64,000 nt of DNA from the NCBI RefSeq assembly GCF_004001245.1, contig NZ_AP018724.1, positions 62,001 to 126,000 of the forward strand, read 5' to 3'. Position 1 is the stretch's first letter; each line of letters starts with the position of its first letter. Below are positions 33,777 through 42,745 of this stretch, piece after piece. Below the pieces are notes generated by a model. It searched no databases, was not told the DNA's origin, and saw only the letters and a program-made list of their open reading frames with translations. Source of the stretch: Sulfurivermis fontis. Its GTDB lineage: Bacteria; Pseudomonadota; Gammaproteobacteria; Thiohalomonadales; Thiohalomonadaceae. Position numbers and translations under genes: made by a program.

Positions 33777-34204
33777 TCGTGGTGGTGGATGCCAGCGTCG
33801 CGCTCAAATGGTTCTTTCGCTTGCGTGACGACGAGGCGGACGTTGATCGGGCCTTGTTGCTGCTCAGTGACATCGACGCCGGCCATATCCGGATGATGCA
33901 GCCCCCACATTTTCTCGCCGAAATGGGCGCCGTGCTGGCCCGTGAAAAACCTGCGGAGGCGCAGGCCGACTTGGCTGACCTGCTGGCCATCGACTCGGAT
34001 CTTCTCGACGACAGGAATGTTTACGCCACTGCCGTCGACCTCGCCCGCCAGCTGCGCCATCACCTGTTCGATACGCTCTACCATGCCACGGCCCTGCATA
34101 TTCCTCGCGCCACCCTCGTCACCGCAGATCGACGCTACTACGACAAGGCTCGCGACATCGGGCAGATAGCCTTGCTGGCGGATTTTCGCTCGCCGACGGC
34201 ATGA
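33773..34204 (+). CDS. VapC-type PIN-domain toxin
   Basis: A 143-residue PIN-domain ribonuclease from GTG 33773. The acidic residues expected for Mg binding are seen: VVDASVALKWFF (first Asp), FLAEMGAVL (Glu), LFDTLYHATAL (Asp) and VTADRRYYDKA (last Asp). VapC toxins cleave tRNA or rRNA when freed of VapB. Its end overlaps the ECF sigma gene by 4 bp, which is unusual and would couple the two. Confidence 0.88.
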   Translation: MIVVVDASVALKWFFRLRDDEADVDRALLLLSDIDAGHIRMMQPPHFLAEMGAVLAREKPAEAQADLADLLAIDSDLLDDRNVYATAVDLARQLRHHLFDTLYHATALHIPRATLVTADRRYYDKARDIGQIALLADFRSPTA

Positions 34205-34731
34205 GGCAGACTGAGGTCATGCCGGATGCCGACGATCTCATCCGCCGCTATTGCTCGAAACAGGATCAGGCTGCCTTCCGCCGCTTCTATCAGCAGGAGG
34301 CGCCGCGCCTGTGGAAATTCTTTCTCGCCCGCGGCTGCGACGCCGACACCGCCTACGACCTGCTGAGCGAAACCTTCCTGCGCTTCATCCAAACGGTGTG
34401 CAAGAACCCGGCGGCGCCCCTGCCGCTGCTCTACCGCATTGCGCTGAACCTGCGCATCGACCTGCATCGGCGTGCGCAGCATTGGCCCGTCACTCTCGAA
34501 TCGGAGCAACTGGCGGCCATCCCGGCGCCGGGCGGCGACCCCTACGCCAACGAGGCCGTGCTCAGGGCCATGAACACCCTGCACGGCGATGAACAAAATC
34601 TGCTGCTCATGCGTTACTGGATAGGGCTGACCCACGCCGAGGTGGCCGAGGCCATCGGCCTGCCGGAAGGCACGGTACGGCGCCAGGCGGCCGCGGCGCT
34701 GCACAAGCTGCGCGGCATACTGGAGGCGTGA
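34201..34731 (+). CDS. ECF-type RNA polymerase sigma-70 factor
   Basis: A 176-residue sigma factor with only regions 2 and 4. Region 2 includes RFYQQEAPRLWKFFLARGCDADTAYDLLSETF-like residues (about 27-60). Region 4 includes LLMRYWIGLTHAEVAEAIGLPEGTVRRQ (about 135-163), a helix-turn-helix for the -35 element. Start 34201 overlaps vapC; ATG 34219 is an alternative behind GAGG. A GC hairpin (GGCGGGC-GTG-GCCCGCC, 34733-34749) follows the stop. The small membrane protein at 35679 could be its regulator. Confidence 0.85.
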   Translation: MRQTEVMPDADDLIRRYCSKQDQAAFRRFYQQEAPRLWKFFLARGCDADTAYDLLSETFLRFIQTVCKNPAAPLPLLYRIALNLRIDLHRRAQHWPVTLESEQLAAIPAPGGDPYANEAVLRAMNTLHGDEQNLLLMRYWIGLTHAEVAEAIGLPEGTVRRQAAAALHKLRGILEA

Positions 34732-34868
34732 TGGCGGGCGTGGCCCGCCCTATGCCATACGCACCGCGGCCCGTTAGAGGGTGCCCTGTGGGCGCCATGA
34801 AATTACCTACCAGTAGGGCCGTGGTGCCCGGCCTGCGGGGTAACGAGGATTCGGAGTAGCATGCGGCT

Positions 34869-35363
34869 ATGACCCTGTTGCAAATGATCGAAATGTTGAG
34901 CGATGCGAAGGTCGACTATGTCGTCGTGGGCGGCCTGGCCGTTGCGCTGCATGGCTATCAACGCGTGACCATGGATGTGGATGTCGTACTGGCGATGACA
35001 CCTGATAACTTGAGGGCATTTATCAATAGCTGCAAGGCCTACGGTCTCCAACCGGTTATACCCGTGGATATCGATTCCCTGGCGGATCCCCGTTTGCTGG
35101 AGCAATGGTTTCAGGAAAAGGGCATGCTGGCTTTTGGCCTGCGTGGACCTGAGACAACTTCCACTGTCATAGACGTACTTATCAAACCCCGGGTTTCCTT
35201 CACCGATCTTAAACGTGACGCCACTATCATTGGCGTTGGCAACTTGAATATTCCCATTGCCTCCATAGACCATTTGATCGCCATGAAAACGGATACCGGC
35301 CGCAGCAAGGACGCCCTCGACATTGAGGAACTGAAAAAGCTTCAAGAAGGCCCGTCGACATGA
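34869..35363 (+). CDS. Nucleotidyltransferase-fold protein (MNT/AbiEii-like)
   Basis: A 164-residue protein with the nucleotidyltransferase beta-strand and catalytic pattern VDYVVVGGLAVALHGYQRVTMDVDVVL (GG plus DxD; about residues 15-41) and a later conserved segment IPIASIDHLIAMKTDTGRSKDALDIEELKKL. Such proteins occur in defence or toxin-antitoxin pairs, where they may nucleotidylate a target. The gene overlaps the next small ORF by 4 bp. It interrupts the ECF sigma gene and the small membrane protein, suggesting an inserted module. Confidence 0.75.
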   Translation: MTLLQMIEMLSDAKVDYVVVGGLAVALHGYQRVTMDVDVVLAMTPDNLRAFINSCKAYGLQPVIPVDIDSLADPRLLEQWFQEKGMLAFGLRGPETTSTVIDVLIKPRVSFTDLKRDATIIGVGNLNIPIASIDHLIAMKTDTGRSKDALDIEELKKLQEGPST

Positions 35364-35557
35364 CCGCCGAAGAAAACTATCGCCTCATCCAAGAAATCGA
35401 CGCCAACCGTTGTTTTCTGTTGGCGGCCTACCGCTCCAATCCTCACTTGCTCGCAAGAGCAGACCCCCGGATGCGTGTGCTGCTTGGATTGCCCGCATCA
35501 GACACGGCTTCATGGCCGCAGGGTGAATCCAGGCCCGCCGACGGCGAACCCCGGTGA
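35360..35557 (+). CDS. Small protein coupled to the nucleotidyltransferase gene
   Basis: A 65-residue protein not recognised (begins MTAEENYRLIQEIDANRCFL). Its ATG overlaps the TGA of the nucleotidyltransferase gene, so it is translationally coupled and probably its partner. It lacks the HEPN RxxxxH motif of classic MNT partners. The C-terminal third looks low in structure and its end may not be native. Confidence 0.5.
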   Translation: MTAEENYRLIQEIDANRCFLLAAYRSNPHLLARADPRMRVLLGLPASDTASWPQGESRPADGEPR

Positions 35558-35678
35558 ATGGTGCGGCACTCCGTTCTCCAACGTGAACAAATTGTGCCAT
35601 TCATGCGTTATAGGAACAGGCGCACAGCCCGACCTCTGAGGCAAAGGGCGCCCATGGGCACCATCCGATAACCGGATT

Positions 35679-36041
35679 ATGAAAATCGATCGACTGGAAC
35701 AGGCCATCCAACATGCTGTCACGGCTATCGCCGCGCCGGACGATGCGCGCCTGGCAGAGATCCTGGCCAAGGTGGAATTGGCGGCTGTCATGCGACCGCA
35801 GCCGCGCCGCAGTTCCTGGCCGTGGTTGTTGTTGGTGGCGGCGGGGGCCGCTGCGGCAGGCGGCGGATATTGGTATGCACAGCGCCACGACACACCGTCG
35901 GCACCAGCAAACAGAGCCGCAGAGCGATCGGTTCCAGAGACCGTGCAGCCACAGCCGGACCTGCCGCCTGTCTCTCCGTCTTCAAGCCGGGAGGGCGAAA
36001 ATGGTGTTGGCAGGAACCCGACTCTTATCTACCGACGTTAA
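35679..36041 (+). CDS. Small single-pass membrane protein, possible anti-sigma-like factor
   Basis: A 120-residue protein. Residues 1-45 are a cytoplasmic-looking helical region (MKIDRLEQAIQHAVTAIAAP), followed by one membrane helix (SWPWLLLVAAGAAAAGGGYW, about 46-65) and a Pro/Ser-rich tail. The size and topology would suit an anti-sigma or accessory factor for the upstream ECF sigma factor, but no zinc-binding HxxxCxxC motif is present, so this is inference only. The TAA stop lies within the TTAA target duplication of MITE copy 3, so the original C-terminus may have been longer. Confidence 0.55.
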   Translation: MKIDRLEQAIQHAVTAIAAPDDARLAEILAKVELAAVMRPQPRRSSWPWLLLVAAGAAAAGGGYWYAQRHDTPSAPANRAAERSVPETVQPQPDLPPVSPSSSREGENGVGRNPTLIYRR

Positions 36042-36194
36042 GGAAGCTCTGAATAAGTTCAGAGCTTCCGCGGCACAGGGATGTGCCGCCATTTTTCAAC
36101 GACGATAAGTCGTTGAAAAATGAAGCCGAGCGAAAATCACACTTTTCGCTTGGCGTGGTCTGAGAAGTCCAGGATGGACTTATTCAGACCTTCC
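36042..36194 (+). mobile_element. 153-bp MITE-like element, copy 3
   Basis: The same length and hairpin set as the copy at 1963 (one change, AAGCCGAGCG). It is flanked by TTAA at 36038-36041 and 36195-36198. The left duplication supplies or preserves the stop codon of the upstream ORF. It stands 28 bp before the mshQ start. Confidence 0.85.
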
Positions 36195-36222
36195 TTAAAT
36201 TATCCTGCATTAGGACGGTTAT

Positions 36223-37077
36223 ATGATCGTGGAAAATCAGAAGAAGTCTAAGGGCGATGATAGCCGAAATTTCCGTATGACCGCGAAGTTGGTCGTGATT
36301 GTCCTGTATACCCTCCTTTCATCACTGCTGTTGAGTAGCGAGGCATTCGCTCTTACGCAAGTCGCTAGCCCTGGCTCTTGCTCAAGTACGGGTTCAGGCG
36401 ATGATAACTGGAGCAATCCAGATAGAGCCCGCGTTAGTGACAACAATCGTGCTGACACGCGCCTGGATGACTGGCAAGACTCCGAGTTGCTGGAGTGTAC
36501 AGATTTTGGATTTTCGATCCCGGTGGCGGCCACCATTGACGGAATTTCCGTCCGGATAGAGCGCCGTGCCCAAGTGGATAACCGTATGCGTGACAGAGAC
36601 CTCCAGTTGATCAAGGGAGGCACAACAGTTGGTTCTAACTATGCAGACACCACTACCTGGTTTCCTACTAGTGATACCTATGCAAGTTATGGCGGCGCCG
36701 CCGATCTGTGGGGAACCACCTGGACGCCGGCAGAGATAAATGCCGGCAATTTCGGTGTTGGTTTGCGTGTAAGAAAAGATACGAACTCAGGAGGCAATAC
36801 GCGTGCTTATGTCGATCACGTCGAAATAACGATTCACTATACTGACTCTGCGGTGTCCGCTGCATTATTGGCAGCATACCAATTCGATGAATTCTCCTGG
36901 GATGGTAGTCCAGGTGAAGTAGTAGACAGTAGCGGCAACGGTAATGATGGTACATCGATTGGGGGAGCAACCACCATCGAGCCTGGCAGGCTATGTCGCG
37001 CCGGCATATTTGATGGTTCAAATTATGTTCAGGTGAGCAATCTCTCCAGCTTGTTGGGAAACACCGCAACACTCAGT
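36223..37077 (+). pseudogene. mshQ: mshQ, 5' part (interrupted by an ISL3-family IS)
   Basis: The N-terminal part of a large secreted MSHA protein: signal peptide (LVVIVLYTLLSSLLLSSEAFA, to about residue 43), a beta-rich domain, then the start of a LamG/concanavalin-like domain (AAYQFDEFSWDG...VVDSSGNGNDG). Coding sequence stops at the IS boundary; read-through gives 13 IS-encoded residues and a stop at 37116. Removing the IS plus one 8-bp repeat (1317 bp, 439 codons) rejoins both parts in frame into 1364 residues. Composition is less GC-rich than the upstream msh genes. Confidence 0.85.
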
Positions 37078-38386
37078 GGCTCTTCCCCGTATCGAGTGGG
37101 TAGCTTACCCTGTTGAGTCATGAGAGACATAGACCTATACGCCCAGATTCTTGGCTTACGGTCGCCGTGGAAGGTGGCCGATGTGCAGTTGCTGCGTGAT
37201 GCCGAGGAGGTTCGGATTCACGTGGTCCCGGAGCCGGGAGTGACGTGGAGCTGTCCGCACTGTGGACGCCCCAGCCCCGGCTACGACAGCAGGCGTCGGC
37301 AATGGCGCCATCTGGACACCTGCCAGTACAAGACGGTGCTGGAAGCGGACGTGCCGCGGGTGCAATGTGCAGAGCACGGGGTGGTCACGGTGGCGGTCCC
37401 GTGGGCAGAACCGGGTTCGGGTTTCACGGCGCTGTTCGAGGCGCTGCTCATTGACTGGCTGAAGGAGGCGAGCACGCAGGCGGTGGCGCGACAATTGAAG
37501 CTGAGTTGGGGCGCCATCGACAGAGTGATGCAGCGCGCGGTGAAGCGCGGGCTGTCCCGCCGTGAGAGCCAAGCGCCGGAATACTTGAGCGTGGACGAGA
37601 CCGCCTTCGCCCGGCGCCACGAGTACGTGACCGTGGTGACTGACCAGGAACGTGGCGTCGTGCTGCACGTGGCGGACGACCGCAAGACGGAGAGCCTGTC
37701 GGCCTACTATGCCGGGCTGAGTGATGAGCAGAAGGCCAACATCAAGGCGGTGGCGATGGACATGTGGCCGGCCTATATCAGCGCCACGGAGGCGCACATC
37801 CCACAGGCGCGGGAGAAAATCGCCTTCGACAAGTTTCATGTCGCCAAGTACCTGAATGATGCGGTGGACAAGGTACGGCGACAGGAGCATCGCTCCCTGT
37901 TGGCCGTGGGCGAGGACTGCCTCAAGGGCAGCAAATATGACTGGCTCACCAACCCGGCCAACATGACGCGTGCGCAGCAGAACCGCTTTCGTGCACTGCG
38001 CGATGGCAGCCTGAAAACGGCGCGGGCCTGGGCCATCAAGGAATTCGCCATGGGCCTGTGGCACTACGACAGCCGCACCTGGGCGGCCAAGGGCTGGACG
38101 CGCTGGCTGTCTTGGGCTGTACGCAGCCGACTGGAGCCGGTGAAGAAAACCGCCGCAACGATCAAGAAGCACCTGTGGGGCATCATCAATGCCGTGGTGT
38201 TGAAGGTACACAATGGCCATGCCGAAAGCATCAACAGCCGCATCCAGCACATGAAGAACCGGGCGCGGGGGTTCCGCAATCGGGAGCGTTTCCGTACTGC
38301 CATCTACTTCCATCTCGGCGGCCTTGACCTATACCCCGCTCAGATGAGAAATCGGTGATTCAACCCACTCGATTAGGTGATGACCC
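37078..38386 (+). mobile_element. ISL3-family insertion sequence in mshQ (1309 bp)
   Basis: Target duplication CACTCAGT at 37070-37077 and 38387-38394 (8 bp, the ISL3 norm). The 26-bp ends are imperfect inverted repeats: left GGCTCTTCCCCGTATCGAGT and right (reverse complement) GGGTCATCACCTAATCGAGT, each followed by GGGT; 20 of 26 positions match. The left end starts GGCTCTTC, the usual ISL3 terminus. A single intact transposase fills the element, so it is probably a recent insertion. Confidence 0.93.
37120..38358 (+). CDS. ISL3-family transposase
   Basis: A 412-residue DDE transposase. The N-terminal zinc-finger-like part has WSCPHCGR plus a later CAEHG; an HTH follows around ASTQAVARQLKLSWGAIDRVM. 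The catalytic triad is visible as Asp in LSVDETAF, Asp in AVAMDMWPAY and Glu in NGHAESINSRI. The length and motif spacing fit the family and no frameshift is seen, so it is probably active. Confidence 0.95.
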   Translation: MRDIDLYAQILGLRSPWKVADVQLLRDAEEVRIHVVPEPGVTWSCPHCGRPSPGYDSRRRQWRHLDTCQYKTVLEADVPRVQCAEHGVVTVAVPWAEPGSGFTALFEALLIDWLKEASTQAVARQLKLSWGAIDRVMQRAVKRGLSRRESQAPEYLSVDETAFARRHEYVTVVTDQERGVVLHVADDRKTESLSAYYAGLSDEQKANIKAVAMDMWPAYISATEAHIPQAREKIAFDKFHVAKYLNDAVDKVRRQEHRSLLAVGEDCLKGSKYDWLTNPANMTRAQQNRFRALRDGSLKTARAWAIKEFAMGLWHYDSRTWAAKGWTRWLSWAVRSRLEPVKKTAATIKKHLWGIINAVVLKVHNGHAESINSRIQHMKNRARGFRNRERFRTAIYFHLGGLDLYPAQMRNR

Positions 38387-41300
38387 CACTCAGTTTCTGG
38401 ATAAAAACCACCCAGGTCGGCAACGACACGAACTGGCAGGCACCGGGTGTCGCTGGTGTAGAGCAGTCGGGTGGAACCAATGACATATTCTGGGGCTGGC
38501 TGGATGCAGCGGGACACATCGGGATTTCGAAAGGTAACGACAATACGGCGAAATCAACGGTGGCCATCAATGACGGCACATGGCATCACGTGGTGTTGAG
38601 CCGCAACGCAGGTGACGGTGCTTACAAGATATATCTCGATGGCGCCTTGAACAAGAGTGGTACAACAAATAGCGGCATAGTAAGCACCAGTTTTTCCAGT
38701 ATCGGGCGGATTGAAGATACGGCGGGCAGCCATGAGTATTTTGTTGGCGAGCTCGACGAGGTGTTCATATTTGATGGCGTCCTGACGGATGCTGATGTAG
38801 CCAGTATCTACGCTCTGCAGTCGGCAGGAAAGAATCTCGACGGCTCCGAGCGAGACTGTCCTACGCCTAGCACCTGTTACGTGGATGATTTTAATCGTGC
38901 AGCACTGGGTACGGATTGGTCGGTATCCAACAGCAGCGGCAGTTTTGGCGATCCAAGGATCGTTAACAATCGACTACGTCTCACGGATGCGAGTGGCAAT
39001 GTGGCAACCGCAGCCACATTGCAGAAATTGTTCCCCGGTGCAGGGAACCTGATCGTCCTTGAGTTTGATTACTTTGCGTATAATGGTAACGGAGCTGATG
39101 GTATCGCAGTTACCTTCTCCGACTCTTCCATAACACCGTCCCCCGGCGGGTATGGTGGTTCACTTGGTTATGCACAACGGTGTGGTGTCAATGGATTTGC
39201 CGGAGGTTGGTTGGGTGTTGGTATCGATGAGTATGGAAATTTCAATAACGACGATGAATGCCGCGGCGATGGGCCGCCACCCAGTGGCCGTGTCATTGAC
39301 TCATTGTCGGTTCGTGGCTCTGGCAGCGGCACTGTCGGTTACCGCCGGCTGAGCGGAACGGGAACACTGAGGCCTGGTATAGATCAGTCGGGTGCAACAC
39401 CCGCGCCGGGGCACCGCTACCGGGTTACCATCGATCATTTGACAACTCCTGGTCAGGCCATCTACACGGTCGAGCGGCAAACAACGCCTGGCGGACCATG
39501 GGTTACACACCTTACAGGCGATGCATTGGCGAGCGTGGGGCAGGCACCTGTTCCCGAAAACTGGATACTTTCATTCACTGGATCAACTGGTGGTTCGACG
39601 AATATCCATGAGATTGACAATATCTCAGTGTGTGCGACGAAGATGTTGCCGGTTTCAACGACGGTAAACCATTTCCGTTTCTATCACGACGGAAGCGGCC
39701 TTACCTGTGCCCCGGAAAATATCCAGGTCCGCGCCTGTCTTGATTCCGCTTGTTCGGTGGAAGCAAGCGGCGATATTACGGCGACATTGGCGCCTTCGGG
39801 TTGGATTGACGGCAGTCCCGTTACATTCGCAAGCTCGGATACATTGCAGTTGCAACACACCACAGCCGAAACTGTGGCTCTGGGCGTGATTTCCAGCACA
39901 CCTTCTGCATTGAATCCGCCCCGTTGTTATATCGGTGGTGTGGAACAGGCCAACTGCAATATCACATTCCACGATTCCGGCTTTGTCTTTGATATTCCAA
40001 ATCACGATGCCTCTACTACACAGAATATCACCATCAAAGCGATACGGAAGGATAACGAGACACAGCAATGTGTACCCGGATTCACGGATGTGACCAAGAC
40101 CGTCAACTTCTGGTCCACGTATGTCGACCCCGGCACAGGCACGTTGGCGGTCAACGTGAATGACACCGATGTTGCTGGTGCAAGTCCGGGAACGGAGCTT
40201 GATCTTGATTTCGACTCCACCGGTGTAGCCTCGTTGCAAGTGGTTTATCCTGATGCAGGGCAGATGCAACTGGATGCGCGTTATGAGGGAAGCGGTGACG
40301 ATGCGGGATTGGTGATGACGGGACAGGATATGTTTGTCGCCCGGCCGGATCACTTCACGCTGACGGGGATCGTGTGTGCCGATGGCACGGCGAATCCGGG
40401 TGCTGCTGACGCCGGTGGTGCAGCATTCTGTGCTGCAGGCGAAGATTTCAGGGTTACGGTTGCGGCGCGTAATGCTGTTGGCGACATCACGCCCAATTTC
40501 GGCAGGGAGTCTGCGCCTGAATCGGTGGCACTGGCCACTACTCTTGTGGCGCCTGTCGGAGGCAGCAACCCGGTGCTGGCTGGAAGCTTTGGAAGTTTCG
40601 GCGAGGACTGCGCAGGTGATCCGGCGACCGCTGGCACAGCCTGCGGTACGTTCACATGGCCGGAGGTGGGTATCGTAACGCTTACGCCCAGTATCGCCAG
40701 TGGTAATTATCTTGGGGCCGGCAACGTTACCGGCTCGGTGAGCGGCAATGTTGGGCGGTTTCACCCTGCGAGTTTCGGTGTTACCCACACACCGGATGTG
40801 GGTTGTGGCACGACATTCACCTATGCCGGCCTCAGCGGCAGCAAGGTGGGCCAGCCGTTCAGTGTCACCGGGACGATCACCGCGCGTAATGTTGCCGGTG
40901 CCACGACGGCGAACTATGCCGGCGCGTTTGCGAAGCTCGGCACCGGCGATGTGACGGCCATGCCGATGCAGGGCGCTGCCGCTGCCGCCGGCGTACTGAC
41001 CTGGAATGTGGACAGCCTGACCTTTGCCGCCGGTGTGGGCGCCATGACGGCCACGGCGCGGTATGCCTTTACCGCCGAGGGCGGGCCGCAGGCCATGCAT
41101 CTGCGCGTGATGGCCGATGACGGCGAAGCCAGCGGTGAGGAGAACGACAGCGGCAAGGCGGTGGAATACCGCCTCGGCCGCCTGCGTCTGCAGAATGCCT
41201 ATGGCGCGGAGCTGGCCGATATTGCCGTGCCGATGCAGGCCGAGTACTACGATGCGGGTGGCTACTATCGCCGGAATGATGCCGACAATTGCACTGCGCT

Positions 41301-41634
41301 GACGCTGGCCGACCATCTGGAGCTGCGCAACCCGCAGACCGACAGCGGCGACTGGCAGAGCGGTGACACGACGATGACGGTGGGCGGCGGCAGCACGGCG
41401 GCACTGCCCATCAACTCGCCGCTGGTCAGCGGCGATGCCGGGCTGGTGTTCACCGCGCCCGGCGCCGGCCATACCGGCTATGTCGATATCCGTACCTCAT
41501 TGACAACGGATCATCCCTGGCTGGGGCATGCATGGAACTGCGATGCCGCGGCACCGAGCGAGGCCTGCGGCCGTGTGAGCTTCGGCCTCTATCAGGGCAG
41601 CCGACACCACATCTATCTGCGCGAGCGGTATTGA
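38380..41634 (+). pseudogene. mshQ: mshQ, 3' part (downstream of the IS)
   Basis: The remaining 1080-odd codons of mshQ. The frame reopens through the IS right end, which supplies ATG 38380 (MTPLSFWIKTTQ). It holds the rest of the LamG-like domain (FWIKTTQVG...WHHVVLSRNAG), a DDFNRAALGTDWSVS glycan-binding-like region and the long beta-rich C-terminal region typical of MshQ (VARPDHFTLTGIVCADG onward, many paired cysteines). Without a signal peptide the fragment would not be exported. In the IS-free form it would be an adhesin-like pilus-associated protein. Confidence 0.82.
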
Positions 41635-41652
41635 CGATGTTTCAGAAACTGC

Positions 41653-41718
41653 AGGAGCCGAGTCCTCTCGGCGAGCAGCGCCGCGTTTGTTGCATTCGCC
41701 GCGAGGACTCGGCTCCTA
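41653..41718. repeat. REP-like inverted pair after mshQ
   Basis: AGGAGCCGAGTCCTCTCGGC and GCCGCGAGGACTCGGCTCCT form a long imperfect hairpin (41653-41672 with 41699-41718) in the convergent gap between mshQ and pyrK. It may work as a bidirectional terminator. An outer pair (GTTTCAG at 41640, CTGAAAC near 41780) surrounds it. Confidence 0.6.
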
Positions 41719-41792
41719 CGGGAGGGAGACTGTGCAACTGTTCCGCGCCATTGACCGGAACAGCATTGCAGCCGGTAGGCTGAAACAGATGT

Positions 41793-42671
41793 TCAGGCGG
41801 GGAACACAGCCCTGGCGTCGAACACCGGACCGTCGACACAGACGCGCTTCATGGCCGGGCCCTTGTCGGTCTGGACCTCGATGGTGCAGCCGGCACAGCC
41901 GCCGACGCCGCAGGCCATGAACTCTTCCATCGACACCTGGCAGGGCAAGTGGTATTCCCGCGCCAGCCTCGCCACCGCCTCCAGCATCGGGTGCGGGCCG
42001 CAGGCGAATACCTCCACCTCCTTGCGCTGCTCCGGCGTCAGGGCCTCCAGATAGTGGCGCGCCACGTCGGTGACGAAACCGTCGTGGCAGCCGGCATAGC
42101 CCTGGCGGCTGGCGAGGCGCGAGGGGATGCCCCAGTCCTCCAGCAGCGGCATGGCGGCGATCACCTCCGCACTCATGCCGGGCACCATGATCTTCGACGG
42201 CTGCGCCTTGAACGGGAACGGCACCTCCGAACCCATGATCACGAACGGTTGATAGGCGCCCTTCACCGCCAGCGTCTCCGCGGCGACGAACACCATCGGC
42301 GGAATGCCGACGCCGCCGCCGATGAGCAGCGGCCGCGGCCTTTCCATGTGCAGGGTGAACGGCGTGCCGATGGGGCCGAGGATGCTCAGTTTCTCGCCCA
42401 CGGCGCGCTTGGCCAGCAGGGTGGTGCCCTCGCCGAACACCTTGTAGAGGAAGTCCACCTCGCCGCTGTGCCTGTTCACGCGCATGATGGAGATGGGACG
42501 GCGCAGCGGGCGCTGCGGGTCCACCGTGATGTGGGCGAAGCTGCCGGCGCGGGCGTGGCTGGCGATCTGCGGCGCCTTCACGCGCAGCATGTGCTGTTCG
42601 CCGGCCAGATGCTCGTGGCTCAGGATCTCGGCGTCTTCGACAAAGACGGTGTTGCGATGCGGCTTGGTCAT
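41793..42671 (-). CDS. pyrK: Dihydroorotate dehydrogenase electron-transfer subunit (PyrK)
   Basis: A 292-residue ferredoxin-reductase-like protein. It has an FAD-binding domain with RRPISIMRVN, an NAD-binding region LLIGGGVGIPPMVF...VFACGPHPMLEAV, and a C-terminal [2Fe-2S] site with cysteines in FMACGVGGCAGC and KRVC. It passes electrons from PyrD to NAD. It lies immediately downstream of pyrC', while pyrD is 25 kb away at 16632. The start codon (42669-42671) is 10 bp from heptamer array B and has no standard SD. Confidence 0.87.
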   Translation of the reverse strand: MTKPHRNTVFVEDAEILSHEHLAGEQHMLRVKAPQIASHARAGSFAHITVDPQRPLRRPISIMRVNRHSGEVDFLYKVFGEGTTLLAKRAVGEKLSILGPIGTPFTLHMERPRPLLIGGGVGIPPMVFVAAETLAVKGAYQPFVIMGSEVPFPFKAQPSKIMVPGMSAEVIAAMPLLEDWGIPSRLASRQGYAGCHDGFVTDVARHYLEALTPEQRKEVEVFACGPHPMLEAVARLAREYHLPCQVSMEEFMACGVGGCAGCTIEVQTDKGPAMKRVCVDGPVFDARAVFPA

Positions 42672-42681
42672 GGGGAGTCGC

Positions 42682-42745
42682 AAGTTACAAGTGACAAGTT
42701 GCAAGTGATTCTATCTTGCCACTTGTCACTTGTAACTTGTCACTG
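42682..42745. repeat. Inverted heptamer array B (AAGTNNC type)
   Basis: Four forward units (42682-42709: AAGTTAC, AAGTGAC, AAGTTGC, AAGTGAT), an 8-bp centre, then four reverse units (42718-42745: GCCACTT, GTCACTT, GTAACTT, GTCACTG). The last unit includes the pyrC' stop codon (42740-42742). The array fills the whole pyrC'-pyrK junction and could fold into a hairpin of about 28 bp in the transcript. Confidence 0.85.

Noticed and set aside
39655-41472. A 605-codon minus-strand frame opposite mshQ
   Set aside because: No start signal or recognisable domain; the plus strand continues MshQ in the same frame as the part before the IS.
28982-41634. The region with transposases and toxin-antitoxin genes as a genomic island or prophage
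   Set aside because: No integrase, att repeats or phage genes are seen; the inserts are separate small elements within an otherwise ordered MSHA locus.
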